Assembly (NCBI GenBank): GCA_937896665.1
Contig: CALBNS010000089.1
Span: forward strand, 1-64,000
Direction of reading: 5' to 3'
Length of the DNA stretch: 64,000 nucleotides
Origin: an uncultured Clostridia bacterium
Lineage (GTDB): Bacteria > Bacillota > Clostridia > Lachnospirales > Lachnospiraceae
Shown: positions 54,049 to 62,239 of the stretch, one piece after another
Numbering within the stretch: the stretch's first letter is position 1
Layout: each line of letters starts with the position of its first letter
The notes under the pieces: model-generated
What the model was told of the DNA's origin: nothing
The model's database searches: none
Seen by the model: the letters and a program-made list of their open reading frames with translations, nothing else
Position numbers and translations under genes: made by a program

Positions 54049-56544
54049 CTATATTGTTTTTATATATCCAATATACACATTTCCACTTCCACCTGTCATC
54101 TCTTCCATTTTCTCAAATGTGCAGCTCTTAATACTTCCACTGACAGGGTCGGCGTATGTTACAGTCTGCGCATCATAGCCAATCAAGAGAACCCCACTTG
54201 AGCTGTCAGTTAATGCAATAACCGGTGCTCCTTTTCCAACAAGATGACACAATTCCTTGATGCTGCATCCTGTAAGATTAACACCTGTGAGTCCGGGATA
54301 ATCATTGAGCAGCGCGATTACATTATTAATATCTGATGCTTCACTCAAATCCATGTCCTCTGCCCCTTCATAGTTTAGAATATGACGCAGACACGCCTGC
54401 AGCCCATTTTCCCCACTCTGCACAGTGAATCTTCCAATTTCAAAATTACGATACCACGCATGTTTATTGCCAGATTCCCATACAAGTACCTGTTCCCAGG
54501 AAGTTACCACTCCTTCCACTTCATCCGCTGCTCTGACTGCCTCGCCTGCACTATCGTATGCCCCAAGCATTTCGCCCATTCCATACACATAATATTGTTC
54601 TTTTATCTTCTCATTTTCAAATGCAAGCTCCATCGGCTTTGCTGCAAGTACCTGCTTCGGCCTCAGGACTTTTGGTTTCTTATCCTCAATTACACTTTCG
54701 TATTCCAGGCGGTACTGCGTCTCCTTCAGCTCTGTAATATAAGTCTGAAGAGAGATATTATTGTCTGATTTGTCAGCATGGTTCGTAATATAATCTTTCG
54801 CTGTTTCCCTATACGTCCCACCTGACTTTACAACACGATTCAGCGTAATCATATTATCATCTACAGAAATGTTTTTAACATACACTCCTTCCTCTTCATA
54901 GGTCTTCAACACGTTTCCATTAAAATCACAAATCAATAATTTGTACATTGGTTGAATTACATTTCCTGATGCTGTTTTTCCTGCATCTTCTTCTTTGGCA
55001 AGTCCGTACACCAAGTCATTTCCGATGAAACCTAGTGGTTGGATAGCCAGACCATCTTCTGCTTTCACAGTCTGCTCTTTTCCGGCTTTTAAATCCATTA
55101 CAATAATTTCCTGACCATTTCGGTACGCGAGCAAATGACCATCTGCTGCAACAACGTACTGATTATCTGAGAGTTCCTCGACAAGCACTTCCTTTCTTGC
55201 TTCCTGCACATGGATTTTACAGAGATTTCCATCTAACAGCAAATATACTATGTCCTGCTCTTCATTATAATATGCCAGTTTCCCCAGCTCCTCTTCCACA
55301 ATTTTAAAACACTTATTGCTTGGAATAAATACTTTTTCTTCTACTGTGTGATGCGATAGATTATAATAATAAATTGCAGCTCCAACTTCGCCTTCATGCA
55401 TTCCTCGGTTCATGTAGCCATACACTCCAAACGTCATGTTGCCGTTACTATCCATAGAAAGGATATGTATCGCATGCTGATCATTGAGGTTACGCAAATC
55501 TTCTTTTCCAGAATCTTCAAAGCTGAAAACACACGCCAGGGTATCCTCTTTCTTGTCGTAACACCAAAGTTCTCTCTCCTTAACAAATGCAGCTATCGTT
55601 CCGTCATTATTAGTCATATACGGAATCCGTTCTGAAGCAACTCCCAGATTTACCCCTTTACCGGATAACACTTTCTTAGCCCCATCAAAAACCTGATCCA
55701 TCGTTCTGTCATATCCTAACAGATAAATTTTATCATTCACATAGCGGACTCTGAAAAACTCTTTGACATTATATGTCTCTTCCTCATTATCATCCCCTTT
55801 GCAAGTTACCTGATATTTGAGTTGTATTGCTGTATATACCTCATTTGTCTCCTTGATACTCCAGCGTACTTTATTCTTCATCCGGGGATTTAAATCTCCC
55901 CACATCACATGCTTCAGATCCGAATGAATTGTGACATGTCCATAAGTTTTGTTATTACCCTCTTCATTCGATTCGATGAAGCTCTTTATCTCATTGGCAT
56001 TTTCATTATTTATTACATTTGTGTGAAAATCTTTCACAAAATCCAGACACTCTTTTGTGTAATACTGCTCTGGTTTTTTTACTCTTGTATAATAGTGAAT
56101 TGCATCTTCATTTTCCGTCTGAAGAGTAATCTTAAGAACAGCTTCTGTACCTGCAGTTAAAGTTTCACCCGTCTCTAACTTAAGTGTCTCGCCTATCTTT
56201 TTCTCTGTCTTTTCAAAGAGCTTCTCGGTATCATCTAAACTATATATCTCATATGTAAATGTTTTTATCTGTTGTTCATAGGATTGAATATTAACCTGAA
56301 CACTTCCGTCTGAATCCAGCAAAGTTACCGCATCACGCACCATTGGAATATTCATCTCATTCTTATATCCCATCAATGTGTTAACCTCATACCCTTCCAC
56401 ATGAAAAGACATTGTCGGAAATGATGCCGCATCCATATCCACCGTCATATCATCAAAATTTTTGTTGGTTAAAAAACTAAATACTATGACCGCTATAATA
56501 AATACTGCCGTCAATACCCCCGCCTTAATTATGCCTTCCTTCAT
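54049..56544 (-). CDS. Large membrane-anchored propeller-like protein with degenerate C39-like end
   Basis: An 831-residue protein with one N-terminal anchor (about 9-27) and an outer part. Residues about 290-560 show repeated strands such as DNDGTIAAFVKERELWCYDKK, GHLLAYRNGQEIIVMDLK and IGNDLVYGLAK that suggest a beta-propeller. The last 110 residues resemble a C39-like peptidase (NGLQACLRHILNYEG, GAPVIALTDSSSGVLLIGYDAQTVTYADPVSG), but the catalytic histidine before the GYD motif is replaced by leucine or valine, so it is probably inactive. It follows the methyltransferase gene by 3 bases. Function is unknown; a surface sensor or binding role is inference. Confidence 0.7.
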   Translation of the reverse strand: MKEGIIKAGVLTAVFIIAVIVFSFLTNKNFDDMTVDMDAASFPTMSFHVEGYEVNTLMGYKNEMNIPMVRDAVTLLDSDGSVQVNIQSYEQQIKTFTYEIYSLDDTEKLFEKTEKKIGETLKLETGETLTAGTEAVLKITLQTENEDAIHYYTRVKKPEQYYTKECLDFVKDFHTNVINNENANEIKSFIESNEEGNNKTYGHVTIHSDLKHVMWGDLNPRMKNKVRWSIKETNEVYTAIQLKYQVTCKGDDNEEETYNVKEFFRVRYVNDKIYLLGYDRTMDQVFDGAKKVLSGKGVNLGVASERIPYMTNNDGTIAAFVKERELWCYDKKEDTLACVFSFEDSGKEDLRNLNDQHAIHILSMDSNGNMTFGVYGYMNRGMHEGEVGAAIYYYNLSHHTVEEKVFIPSNKCFKIVEEELGKLAYYNEEQDIVYLLLDGNLCKIHVQEARKEVLVEELSDNQYVVAADGHLLAYRNGQEIIVMDLKAGKEQTVKAEDGLAIQPLGFIGNDLVYGLAKEEDAGKTASGNVIQPMYKLLICDFNGNVLKTYEEEGVYVKNISVDDNMITLNRVVKSGGTYRETAKDYITNHADKSDNNISLQTYITELKETQYRLEYESVIEDKKPKVLRPKQVLAAKPMELAFENEKIKEQYYVYGMGEMLGAYDSAGEAVRAADEVEGVVTSWEQVLVWESGNKHAWYRNFEIGRFTVQSGENGLQACLRHILNYEGAEDMDLSEASDINNVIALLNDYPGLTGVNLTGCSIKELCHLVGKGAPVIALTDSSSGVLLIGYDAQTVTYADPVSGSIKSCTFEKMEEMTGGSGNVYIGYIKTI

Positions 56545-56547
56545 CTA

Positions 56548-57696
56548 TTATTCTCCTCTTTCTTCCAATAATCTCCCCAAAGTCGGATTCACATGTAAAA
56601 ACTCTTCACACATTTTTACCGCCTGTCGATTGCTCTTTTTCTTTCCTGTCTTTATCGCACGGATCAAAATATTTTTCGGCGTGTGCTCCATATCAATAAA
56701 TTCCAAAATCTGAGCATCATATCCCTGCCCCTCGAGATACTCTGCTCGCAACGCATCTGTAATCAAAGCTGCCATTCTTTCCTTAATCAGACCATATTTC
56801 AAAATCGGATTCAGAACGTCACTCTGTATCTGTGCATTTAATTCATGCTGGCAGCATGGTACAGACAGAATCACTTTTGCATTCCAGCCAACTGCCTTTT
56901 CCAGTGCAAAATCTGTGGCCGTATCACAGGCATGAAGTGTGACCACCATATCTACCTCGTCTACACCTGTATAGTCTGCAATATTCCCCTCCAGAAATTT
57001 GAGCTTCTCATAACCATACTTTTCACTCAGCTCATTGCAATGTCTGATAACGTCGGTTTTCAAATCCAGACCGATAATTCGTACATCCAACTGTTTCAGC
57101 TCATGGAGATAATAGTATATTGCAAATGTCAGATAAGATTTTCCACATCCAAAATCCAGAATCGTTACTTCCCTGTCCTCGCTAAGTTGCGGCAGAATAT
57201 CTTCCACAAACTCTAAAAAACGGTTAATCTGACGGAATTTATCGAATTTAGTTCGTACAATCTTACCTTCTGCCGTCATAACACCAAGATCCTGCAGAAA
57301 CGGAACCGCTATCCCCTCCTGTAATATATATTTCTTACTCCGGTTATGGGACAAATCAACTTCCTTCACGCAACAATTCTGTCTCTTTTTCTGAACTGTC
57401 ACCTTTCCTTTTTTACTTACCAGAACAGTGGCACGAAACTGCTTTGTCTCCAGCTGCATCTGCCCAAACTGTTCCATGTATTTCAATAATTTTTCCAGAG
57501 CTCGTGCCGCGTCACAATTCTCATGAAACACCTGGTTTTTGCGATATTCCTCGCATTGAAACAGCAGCTTATCTTTCTTTAACACCGGTCTTACTTTCAC
57601 TTTCTTTGCACCGTCTTTGTCTCGTGGATTGCTTATAGTTGCTGCAATGAAATCTATATTCAAACTTTCTTCTAATATTTCATGTATCTTCTGCAT
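56548..57696 (-). CDS. SAM-dependent methyltransferase, Methyltransf_32-like
   Basis: A 382-residue protein with an N-terminal RNA-associated half (KKVKVRPVLKKDKLLFQCEEY and SHNRSKKYIL) and a C-terminal methyltransferase domain: motif I VTILDFGCGKSYLTFAIYYYL, IIGLDLKTDVI, VTLHACDTATDFAL and SVPCCQHELN. The CCQHE motif is typical of this class, which is thought to act on RNA. The start is the second ATG, 7 bases after AGAGG. It precedes the 831-residue gene by 3 bases. Target unknown. Confidence 0.85.
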   Translation of the reverse strand: MQKIHEILEESLNIDFIAATISNPRDKDGAKKVKVRPVLKKDKLLFQCEEYRKNQVFHENCDAARALEKLLKYMEQFGQMQLETKQFRATVLVSKKGKVTVQKKRQNCCVKEVDLSHNRSKKYILQEGIAVPFLQDLGVMTAEGKIVRTKFDKFRQINRFLEFVEDILPQLSEDREVTILDFGCGKSYLTFAIYYYLHELKQLDVRIIGLDLKTDVIRHCNELSEKYGYEKLKFLEGNIADYTGVDEVDMVVTLHACDTATDFALEKAVGWNAKVILSVPCCQHELNAQIQSDVLNPILKYGLIKERMAALITDALRAEYLEGQGYDAQILEFIDMEHTPKNILIRAIKTGKKKSNRQAVKMCEEFLHVNPTLGRLLEERGE

Positions 57697-57791
57697 TATC
57701 ATACCTCTTTTGACATTTTCTGAACTTCATTGTAATGCCTATTACCTGCAAACGCAAGAGAAATAGATTACACAACACACATTCTGCGTAC

Positions 57792-57947
57792 AAAAAAGAA
57801 GCCGCTGTACATCGGTGTGCAGTCACCGGACATACAACAGCTTCTTTTCAGTTATCTAAAGGAATGAGAGTAAAGTGTTACCCCTCGGAGCATCCCGAGG
57901 GGCTTTACTTTATGAGGGGGAGATAGTTGTGTGTTAATCAACTATCT
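57792..57947 (-). ncRNA. Candidate structured RNA with three hairpins
   Basis: The 333-base gap between gltA and the methyltransferase gene holds no credible protein gene. On the minus strand it contains, in order, AGATAGTTG/CAACTATCT (57921-57947), a long hairpin AGTAAAG-CCCCTCGG/CCGAGGGG-(TAACA)-CTTTACT (57869-57909), and a branched terminator-like hairpin ending GGCTTCTTTTTT (57792-57847) with an inner CGGTG/CACCG stem. It could be the 3' end of the gltA message or a separate small RNA. No -10/-35 pair is convincing upstream, and it does not fit RNase P, tmRNA or SRP by core motifs. Confidence 0.4.
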
Positions 57948-58035
57948 GATACTAAGTATAAAAGAAAAATGTGTCTAAAGTATGATTAGATTCTAAAAAG
58001 AAACGAAAATTTATTAACTGTCTCTTAACTTATTC

Positions 58036-59406
58036 TTATCTCTCCTCAATATTTACATACTCTTTATACGGACATAATGGCATATATGCAGGACGAATAA
58101 TCTTATCTACATTTTCAAGCTCTTCCAATCTGTGTGCGCTCCAGCCGACAATACGTGCTGCAGCAAAGATTGGCGTATAAAGCTCTTGTGGAAGCCCCAG
58201 CATCTGATATACCAGACCACTATAAAAGTCTACGTTTGCATTAACTCCTTTGTAAATCTTACGTTTCTCACCAATTACCTGTGGGGCGAGACGTTCTACT
58301 GACTCATACAATGCATATTCTTTTTCATAACCTTTTTCTTTTGCAAGCTGTTCCACAAAGCCCTTAAAGATATCTGCTCTTGGGTCAGAAACAGAATATA
58401 CGGCATGCCCCATACCATAGATAAGACCTTTCCGGTCAAATACCTTCTTATCCAATACTGCTTCCAGGTATTCGCGAACTTCGTCTTCATCTTCCCAATT
58501 CTTAATAACCGCTTTCATGTCGTTGAACATCTGTGTTACCTTAATGTTTGCACCGCCATGTTTTGGGCCTTTCAATGAAGCCATCGCCGCTGCCATTGTG
58601 GAATAAGTATCCGTACCTGAAGATGTAACAACGTGAGTTGTAAAGGTCGAGTTATTACCACCGCCGTGATCCATGTGAAGCACTAATGCCATATCAAGAA
58701 TCCTTGCCTCTAATGGCGAATACTGACGATCTTCACGAAGCATCATTAAAATATTCTCTGCCATTGATAACTCTTTCGATGGTGCATAAATAAATAAATC
58801 ATCACCTCTGCGATAATGATACGCATGGTATCCGTATACCATCAGCATAGGGAACTGACTAATCAGATTCAAACATTGACGAAGTACATTCGGAATAGAG
58901 GTATCATCTGCCTTATCATCATAAGAATACAAATGTAGGATAGAACGTGACAAGCTATTCATCATATCTTTACTTGGTGCTTTCATAATGATGTCACGTA
59001 CAAAAGTCGGAGGCAGTGTTCTTCTGTCTGCAAGCATCTTTGAAAACGCTGCAAGCTCTGTCTTAGTAGGCAGACTTCCAAATAATAACAGATATGTGGT
59101 TTCTTCAAATCCAAAATGATCTGCATCAAGGAAACCTTTTACCAAATCTTTTACATTATAACCTCTGTAGTAAAGATTTCCTTCGCAGGGTACCCTCACA
59201 CCATCTACCATCTTAGAGGCACATACATCAGAAATATTGGTAAGACCTGCCAGAACGCCTTTTCCGTCCAGATCTCGAAGTCCTCTTTTCACCTCATATT
59301 TTTTATATAAGTCTTTATTAATTGCATTACACTCTTCTGTTAACTTTCCCAGATGCAAAATCTCAGATGTAATTTCAAACAAATCTACATTCGCTGTATT
59401 TTCCAT
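58036..59406 (-). CDS. gltA: Citrate synthase
   Basis: A 456-residue enzyme condensing acetyl-CoA and oxaloacetate, used in anaerobes for glutamate supply through a partial TCA branch. Catalytic motifs: VLHMDHGGGNNSTFTTHVV (His), LKGPKHGGANIKV (His) and YGMGHAVYSVSDPRA (with the catalytic Asp region after it), and GVNANVDFYSGLVYQMLG. It is longer at the N-terminus than the Bacillus enzyme. The ATG follows AAAGGAG. Single gene; aconitase and isocitrate dehydrogenase are not in the window. Confidence 0.95.
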   Translation of the reverse strand: MENTANVDLFEITSEILHLGKLTEECNAINKDLYKKYEVKRGLRDLDGKGVLAGLTNISDVCASKMVDGVRVPCEGNLYYRGYNVKDLVKGFLDADHFGFEETTYLLLFGSLPTKTELAAFSKMLADRRTLPPTFVRDIIMKAPSKDMMNSLSRSILHLYSYDDKADDTSIPNVLRQCLNLISQFPMLMVYGYHAYHYRRGDDLFIYAPSKELSMAENILMMLREDRQYSPLEARILDMALVLHMDHGGGNNSTFTTHVVTSSGTDTYSTMAAAMASLKGPKHGGANIKVTQMFNDMKAVIKNWEDEDEVREYLEAVLDKKVFDRKGLIYGMGHAVYSVSDPRADIFKGFVEQLAKEKGYEKEYALYESVERLAPQVIGEKRKIYKGVNANVDFYSGLVYQMLGLPQELYTPIFAAARIVGWSAHRLEELENVDKIIRPAYMPLCPYKEYVNIEER

Positions 59407-59508
59407 AGTCGTTCTCCTTTCTGCTTAATATTAGACTTCATTATACTAAAATATGAAAGAAAAAACAATAAATAACATGTTAATTCTTTATGAACAACCA
59501 ATTATATC

Positions 59509-60381
59509 CTACATCTTCTCATGAATAATATTACTTAAGTGAGCAAATTCTTCCAAAGTGAGCGCCTCGCCACGCACACTCGCTCCTTTGCCAAGCTGTT
59601 CAATGGCATCAGTAATCATTTCTTTAGATAAATGAATTTCCATAGAATTATTCAGCCCGTTCGCCAGTGTCTTTCTTCGCTGGTTAAACGAAGCCCTGAT
59701 AATCTGAAACATCAGTTGTTCATTTTCCACTTGAACCGGAGGTTCTTTGTGACTTGTAAGACGGATAACGGCAGAACCCACTTTTGGTCTTGGCATAAAA
59801 CAATTCGGCGGTACATTTGCCACGATATAGGCTCGCGCATAATACTGCACTGCCAAAGACAATGCACCGTAATCCTTACTTCCCGGACCTGTCTGCATAC
59901 GGTCTGCAACCTCTTTCTGTACCATAACCGTAATGCTCTCTATCGGTACGTGACTCTCATAAAGTCCCATAATGATTGGAGTTGTAATATAATATGGCAG
60001 ATTTGCCACCACTTTAATCGGTTTACCCCCGTTGTATTCTTCTGCGAGCTTTGCAATATCAACTTTTAAAACATCCTCGTTAATTACCGTCACATTGTCA
60101 TATGCGCTCAGTGTATCTTCCAAAATCGGAATTAATGCCTTATCAATCTCAACTGCTACAACCTGCCTTGCGGCATACGCAAGATACTGTGTCATTGTAC
60201 CGATTCCAGGCCCGATTTCCAACACAAAGTCGTCCTTCGTAATCTCTGCCGATGCAATAATCTTATCTAACACATGTGTATCAATCAAAAAATTCTGCCC
60301 GAATTTTTTTTGAAACGAAAATCCGTATTTCTGCAATACTTCGATTGTATTTTGAGGATTTCCTAACGTTGGTTTTGTCAT
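59509..60381 (-). CDS. rsmA: 16S rRNA dimethyladenosine transferase RsmA (KsgA)
   Basis: A 290-residue methyltransferase that dimethylates two adjacent adenosines at the 3' end of 16S rRNA during 30S maturation. Motifs: KKFGQNFLIDTHVLDKI, VLEIGPGIGTMTQYLA, VVANLPYYITTPIIM and MVQKEVADRM, then FNQRRKTLANGL. Complete length. It lies 41 bases after tatD on the same strand, but a terminator falls between them. Confidence 0.96.
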   Translation of the reverse strand: MTKPTLGNPQNTIEVLQKYGFSFQKKFGQNFLIDTHVLDKIIASAEITKDDFVLEIGPGIGTMTQYLAYAARQVVAVEIDKALIPILEDTLSAYDNVTVINEDVLKVDIAKLAEEYNGGKPIKVVANLPYYITTPIIMGLYESHVPIESITVMVQKEVADRMQTGPGSKDYGALSLAVQYYARAYIVANVPPNCFMPRPKVGSAVIRLTSHKEPPVQVENEQLMFQIIRASFNQRRKTLANGLNNSMEIHLSKEMITDAIEQLGKGASVRGEALTLEEFAHLSNIIHEKM

Positions 60382-60401
60382 ATATCTATCTCCTTTTTAG
60401 C

Positions 60402-60434
60402 AAAAAAACGAGCCAGAAAATCTTACTGACTCGT
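60402..60434 (-). terminator. Terminator overlapping the tatD stop
   Basis: On the minus strand ACGAGTCAG pairs with CTGGCTCGT (one G-U) around TAAGATTTT and is followed by seven T residues. The tatD stop codon TAA sits in the loop. Only about 20 bases then remain before the rsmA start. Confidence 0.82.
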
Positions 60435-61196
60435 AAACAGTTGCTCCCCGTTCTGCGCAGTCTGTGCAACAACCTCTTCATAAGTGATCCGCTTTATACG
60501 GGCAATCTCTTTTGCAATATATGGAATATATAGCGATGTGTTCCGTTTTCCCCGATACGGCACCGGTGCTAGATACGGACTGTCCGTTTCAAGTAGAAGC
60601 CATTCCAACGGGATTGTCTCCACAACTTCTTTTAACTTCTTACTATTTTTAAATGTCACCACACCGCCGATTCCTATATGAAATCCCATTTTCACATATT
60701 CTCTCGCAATCTCTTTGGAATACGAAAAACAATGAATAACACCACGAAGTCCTTTCGCATGCTCCTTCATCACTTCCAATGTATCGGCCGCTGCTTCCCG
60801 GCTGTGTATAATGACCGGCAAATCCAACTCCCTTGCAAGCTCCAGTTGACGGATAAACCATTTTTTCTGCACGTCATGTGCCTCGTTATCCCAATAATAA
60901 TCCAGACCGATTTCGCCGACTGCCACAACTTTTTCTTTCTGACACTGCGCTTTTACATGGGCAAACGTCTCTTCATTTAATTCGCCCACCTCGTCTGGAT
61001 GTACACCAACCGCCGCATACACAAACGGATACTGCCCAGCCAGTTCCACAACTTCCGTGCAGGATTTCAGAGTCGCACTTACATTTACAATCGTACCGAC
61101 TCCGTTTTCCTGCATGGAACTCAAAAGTTCTGCTCTATCCTCATCAAACTGTTCTGCATCAAAATGCGCATGACTTTCAAAAATCATTGGTTTCAT
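60423..61196 (-). CDS. tatD: TatD-family metal-dependent DNase
   Basis: A 257-residue TIM-barrel hydrolase with the metal-binding residues in ESHAHFDAEQF, VGEIGLDYYWD, IIHSREA, IHCFSYS and LLETDSPYLAP, and the closing GKRNTSLYIPYIAKEIA. TatD proteins degrade DNA and take part in repair. Neighbourhood metG-tatD-rsmA is common in Firmicutes, here with ddh inserted between metG and tatD. It begins directly after the ddh stop. Confidence 0.95.
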   Translation of the reverse strand: MKPMIFESHAHFDAEQFDEDRAELLSSMQENGVGTIVNVSATLKSCTEVVELAGQYPFVYAAVGVHPDEVGELNEETFAHVKAQCQKEKVVAVGEIGLDYYWDNEAHDVQKKWFIRQLELARELDLPVIIHSREAAADTLEVMKEHAKGLRGVIHCFSYSKEIAREYVKMGFHIGIGGVVTFKNSKKLKEVVETIPLEWLLLETDSPYLAPVPYRGKRNTSLYIPYIAKEIARIKRITYEEVVAQTAQNGEQLFTSQ

Positions 61197-62177
61197 TTAT
61201 AAAATCTCTTTTCTTAATTGTTCCGGTGTCTTATTGGACAACAATACTGGTGCAATATCAAATACCGATTTCGCGCCACAATCACCATTTGCAGAAAGTC
61301 TGTATGCAGCTCTTGCATAAGCCACAAGAACACTTGAAGTAAATTCCGGATTGGAATCCAATTTCAGTGAATATTCAATGACATGTTTGTTACCGTCTCT
61401 TCCTGTCTCGCCTGTGCGAATAACAAATCCACCGTGCGGCATCTTGCTGTGGTTTGCTTTTAACTCTTCTTCTGTAATGAATGTTACTGTTGTGTCATAA
61501 TCAGCAAAATAGTTCGGCATTGTCTTAATTGCCTCTTCGATCGCCTGTAAATCTGCACCTTCCTCAGCAACTACATAACATTCTCTCAAGTGCTTCTGTC
61601 TTGTTGTGAGTTGTGGCTCGCTTCCGCTTCTAACTTCTTCCACTGCTGACTCAATCGGAACCGTATACTGGATTCCATTCTTCACGCCCGGCACACGGCG
61701 GATTGCATCAGAATGACCCTGGCTTACACCTTTGCCCCAGAATGTATAGGTGCTTCCCTGTACTAAAATTGACTCTGCATAAATTCTGTTCAATGAGAAC
61801 ATGCCCGGATCCCATCCAACTGAGATAATACCTACATTATTGCCTGCTTTTGCTGCAGCATCCATATTGGCAAAATACTCCGGAATCTTCGCATGAGTAT
61901 CAAAACTGTCAATTGTATTAAAGTTCTTTACAAGCTCCGGTCCCATAACAGGCAAATCTGTAGCAGAACCACCACAGAGAAGCATGACATCAACCTCGCC
62001 TTTTAAAGAAAGTACATCATCTAAATGAACTTTCTTCACACCTTCTGTCAAAACATTCACAGAATCTGGATTACGACGAGTAACCACTGCCACTAATTCC
62101 ATATCTTCATTTCTTTCAATTGCCAACTCTACACCACGGCCAATATTTCCATATCCAACAATACCTATTCTAATCAT
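61197..62177 (-). CDS. ddh: Meso-diaminopimelate D-dehydrogenase
   Basis: A 326-residue NADPH enzyme that makes meso-diaminopimelate from tetrahydrodipicolinate in one step, supplying lysine and the peptidoglycan cross-link residue. Nucleotide loop RIGIVGYGNIGRGVELAI at the start, then CGGSATDLPVMGPEL, SVGWDPGMFSLNR and GKGVSQGHSDAIRRVPGV, all typical of Ddh. The start at 62177 gives the standard length; AAAGGGG lies about 12 bases before it. It sits between metG and tatD. Confidence 0.95.
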   Translation of the reverse strand: MIRIGIVGYGNIGRGVELAIERNEDMELVAVVTRRNPDSVNVLTEGVKKVHLDDVLSLKGEVDVMLLCGGSATDLPVMGPELVKNFNTIDSFDTHAKIPEYFANMDAAAKAGNNVGIISVGWDPGMFSLNRIYAESILVQGSTYTFWGKGVSQGHSDAIRRVPGVKNGIQYTVPIESAVEEVRSGSEPQLTTRQKHLRECYVVAEEGADLQAIEEAIKTMPNYFADYDTTVTFITEEELKANHSKMPHGGFVIRTGETGRDGNKHVIEYSLKLDSNPEFTSSVLVAYARAAYRLSANGDCGAKSVFDIAPVLLSNKTPEQLRKEIL

Positions 62178-62239
62178 GTCTAGTCTATCCCCTTTCATTC
62201 TATCGCTTCGTCCATCTCACTCCGAATCTTCCACACAAA

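Noticed and set aside
57792..57947. 6S RNA, SRP RNA, tmRNA or RNase P RNA
   Set aside because: The known core motifs of SRP (GGAA/GCA asymmetric loop), tmRNA tag and RNase P are not visible, and a single long rod with a central bubble as in 6S is not evident; kept only as an unassigned structured RNA.
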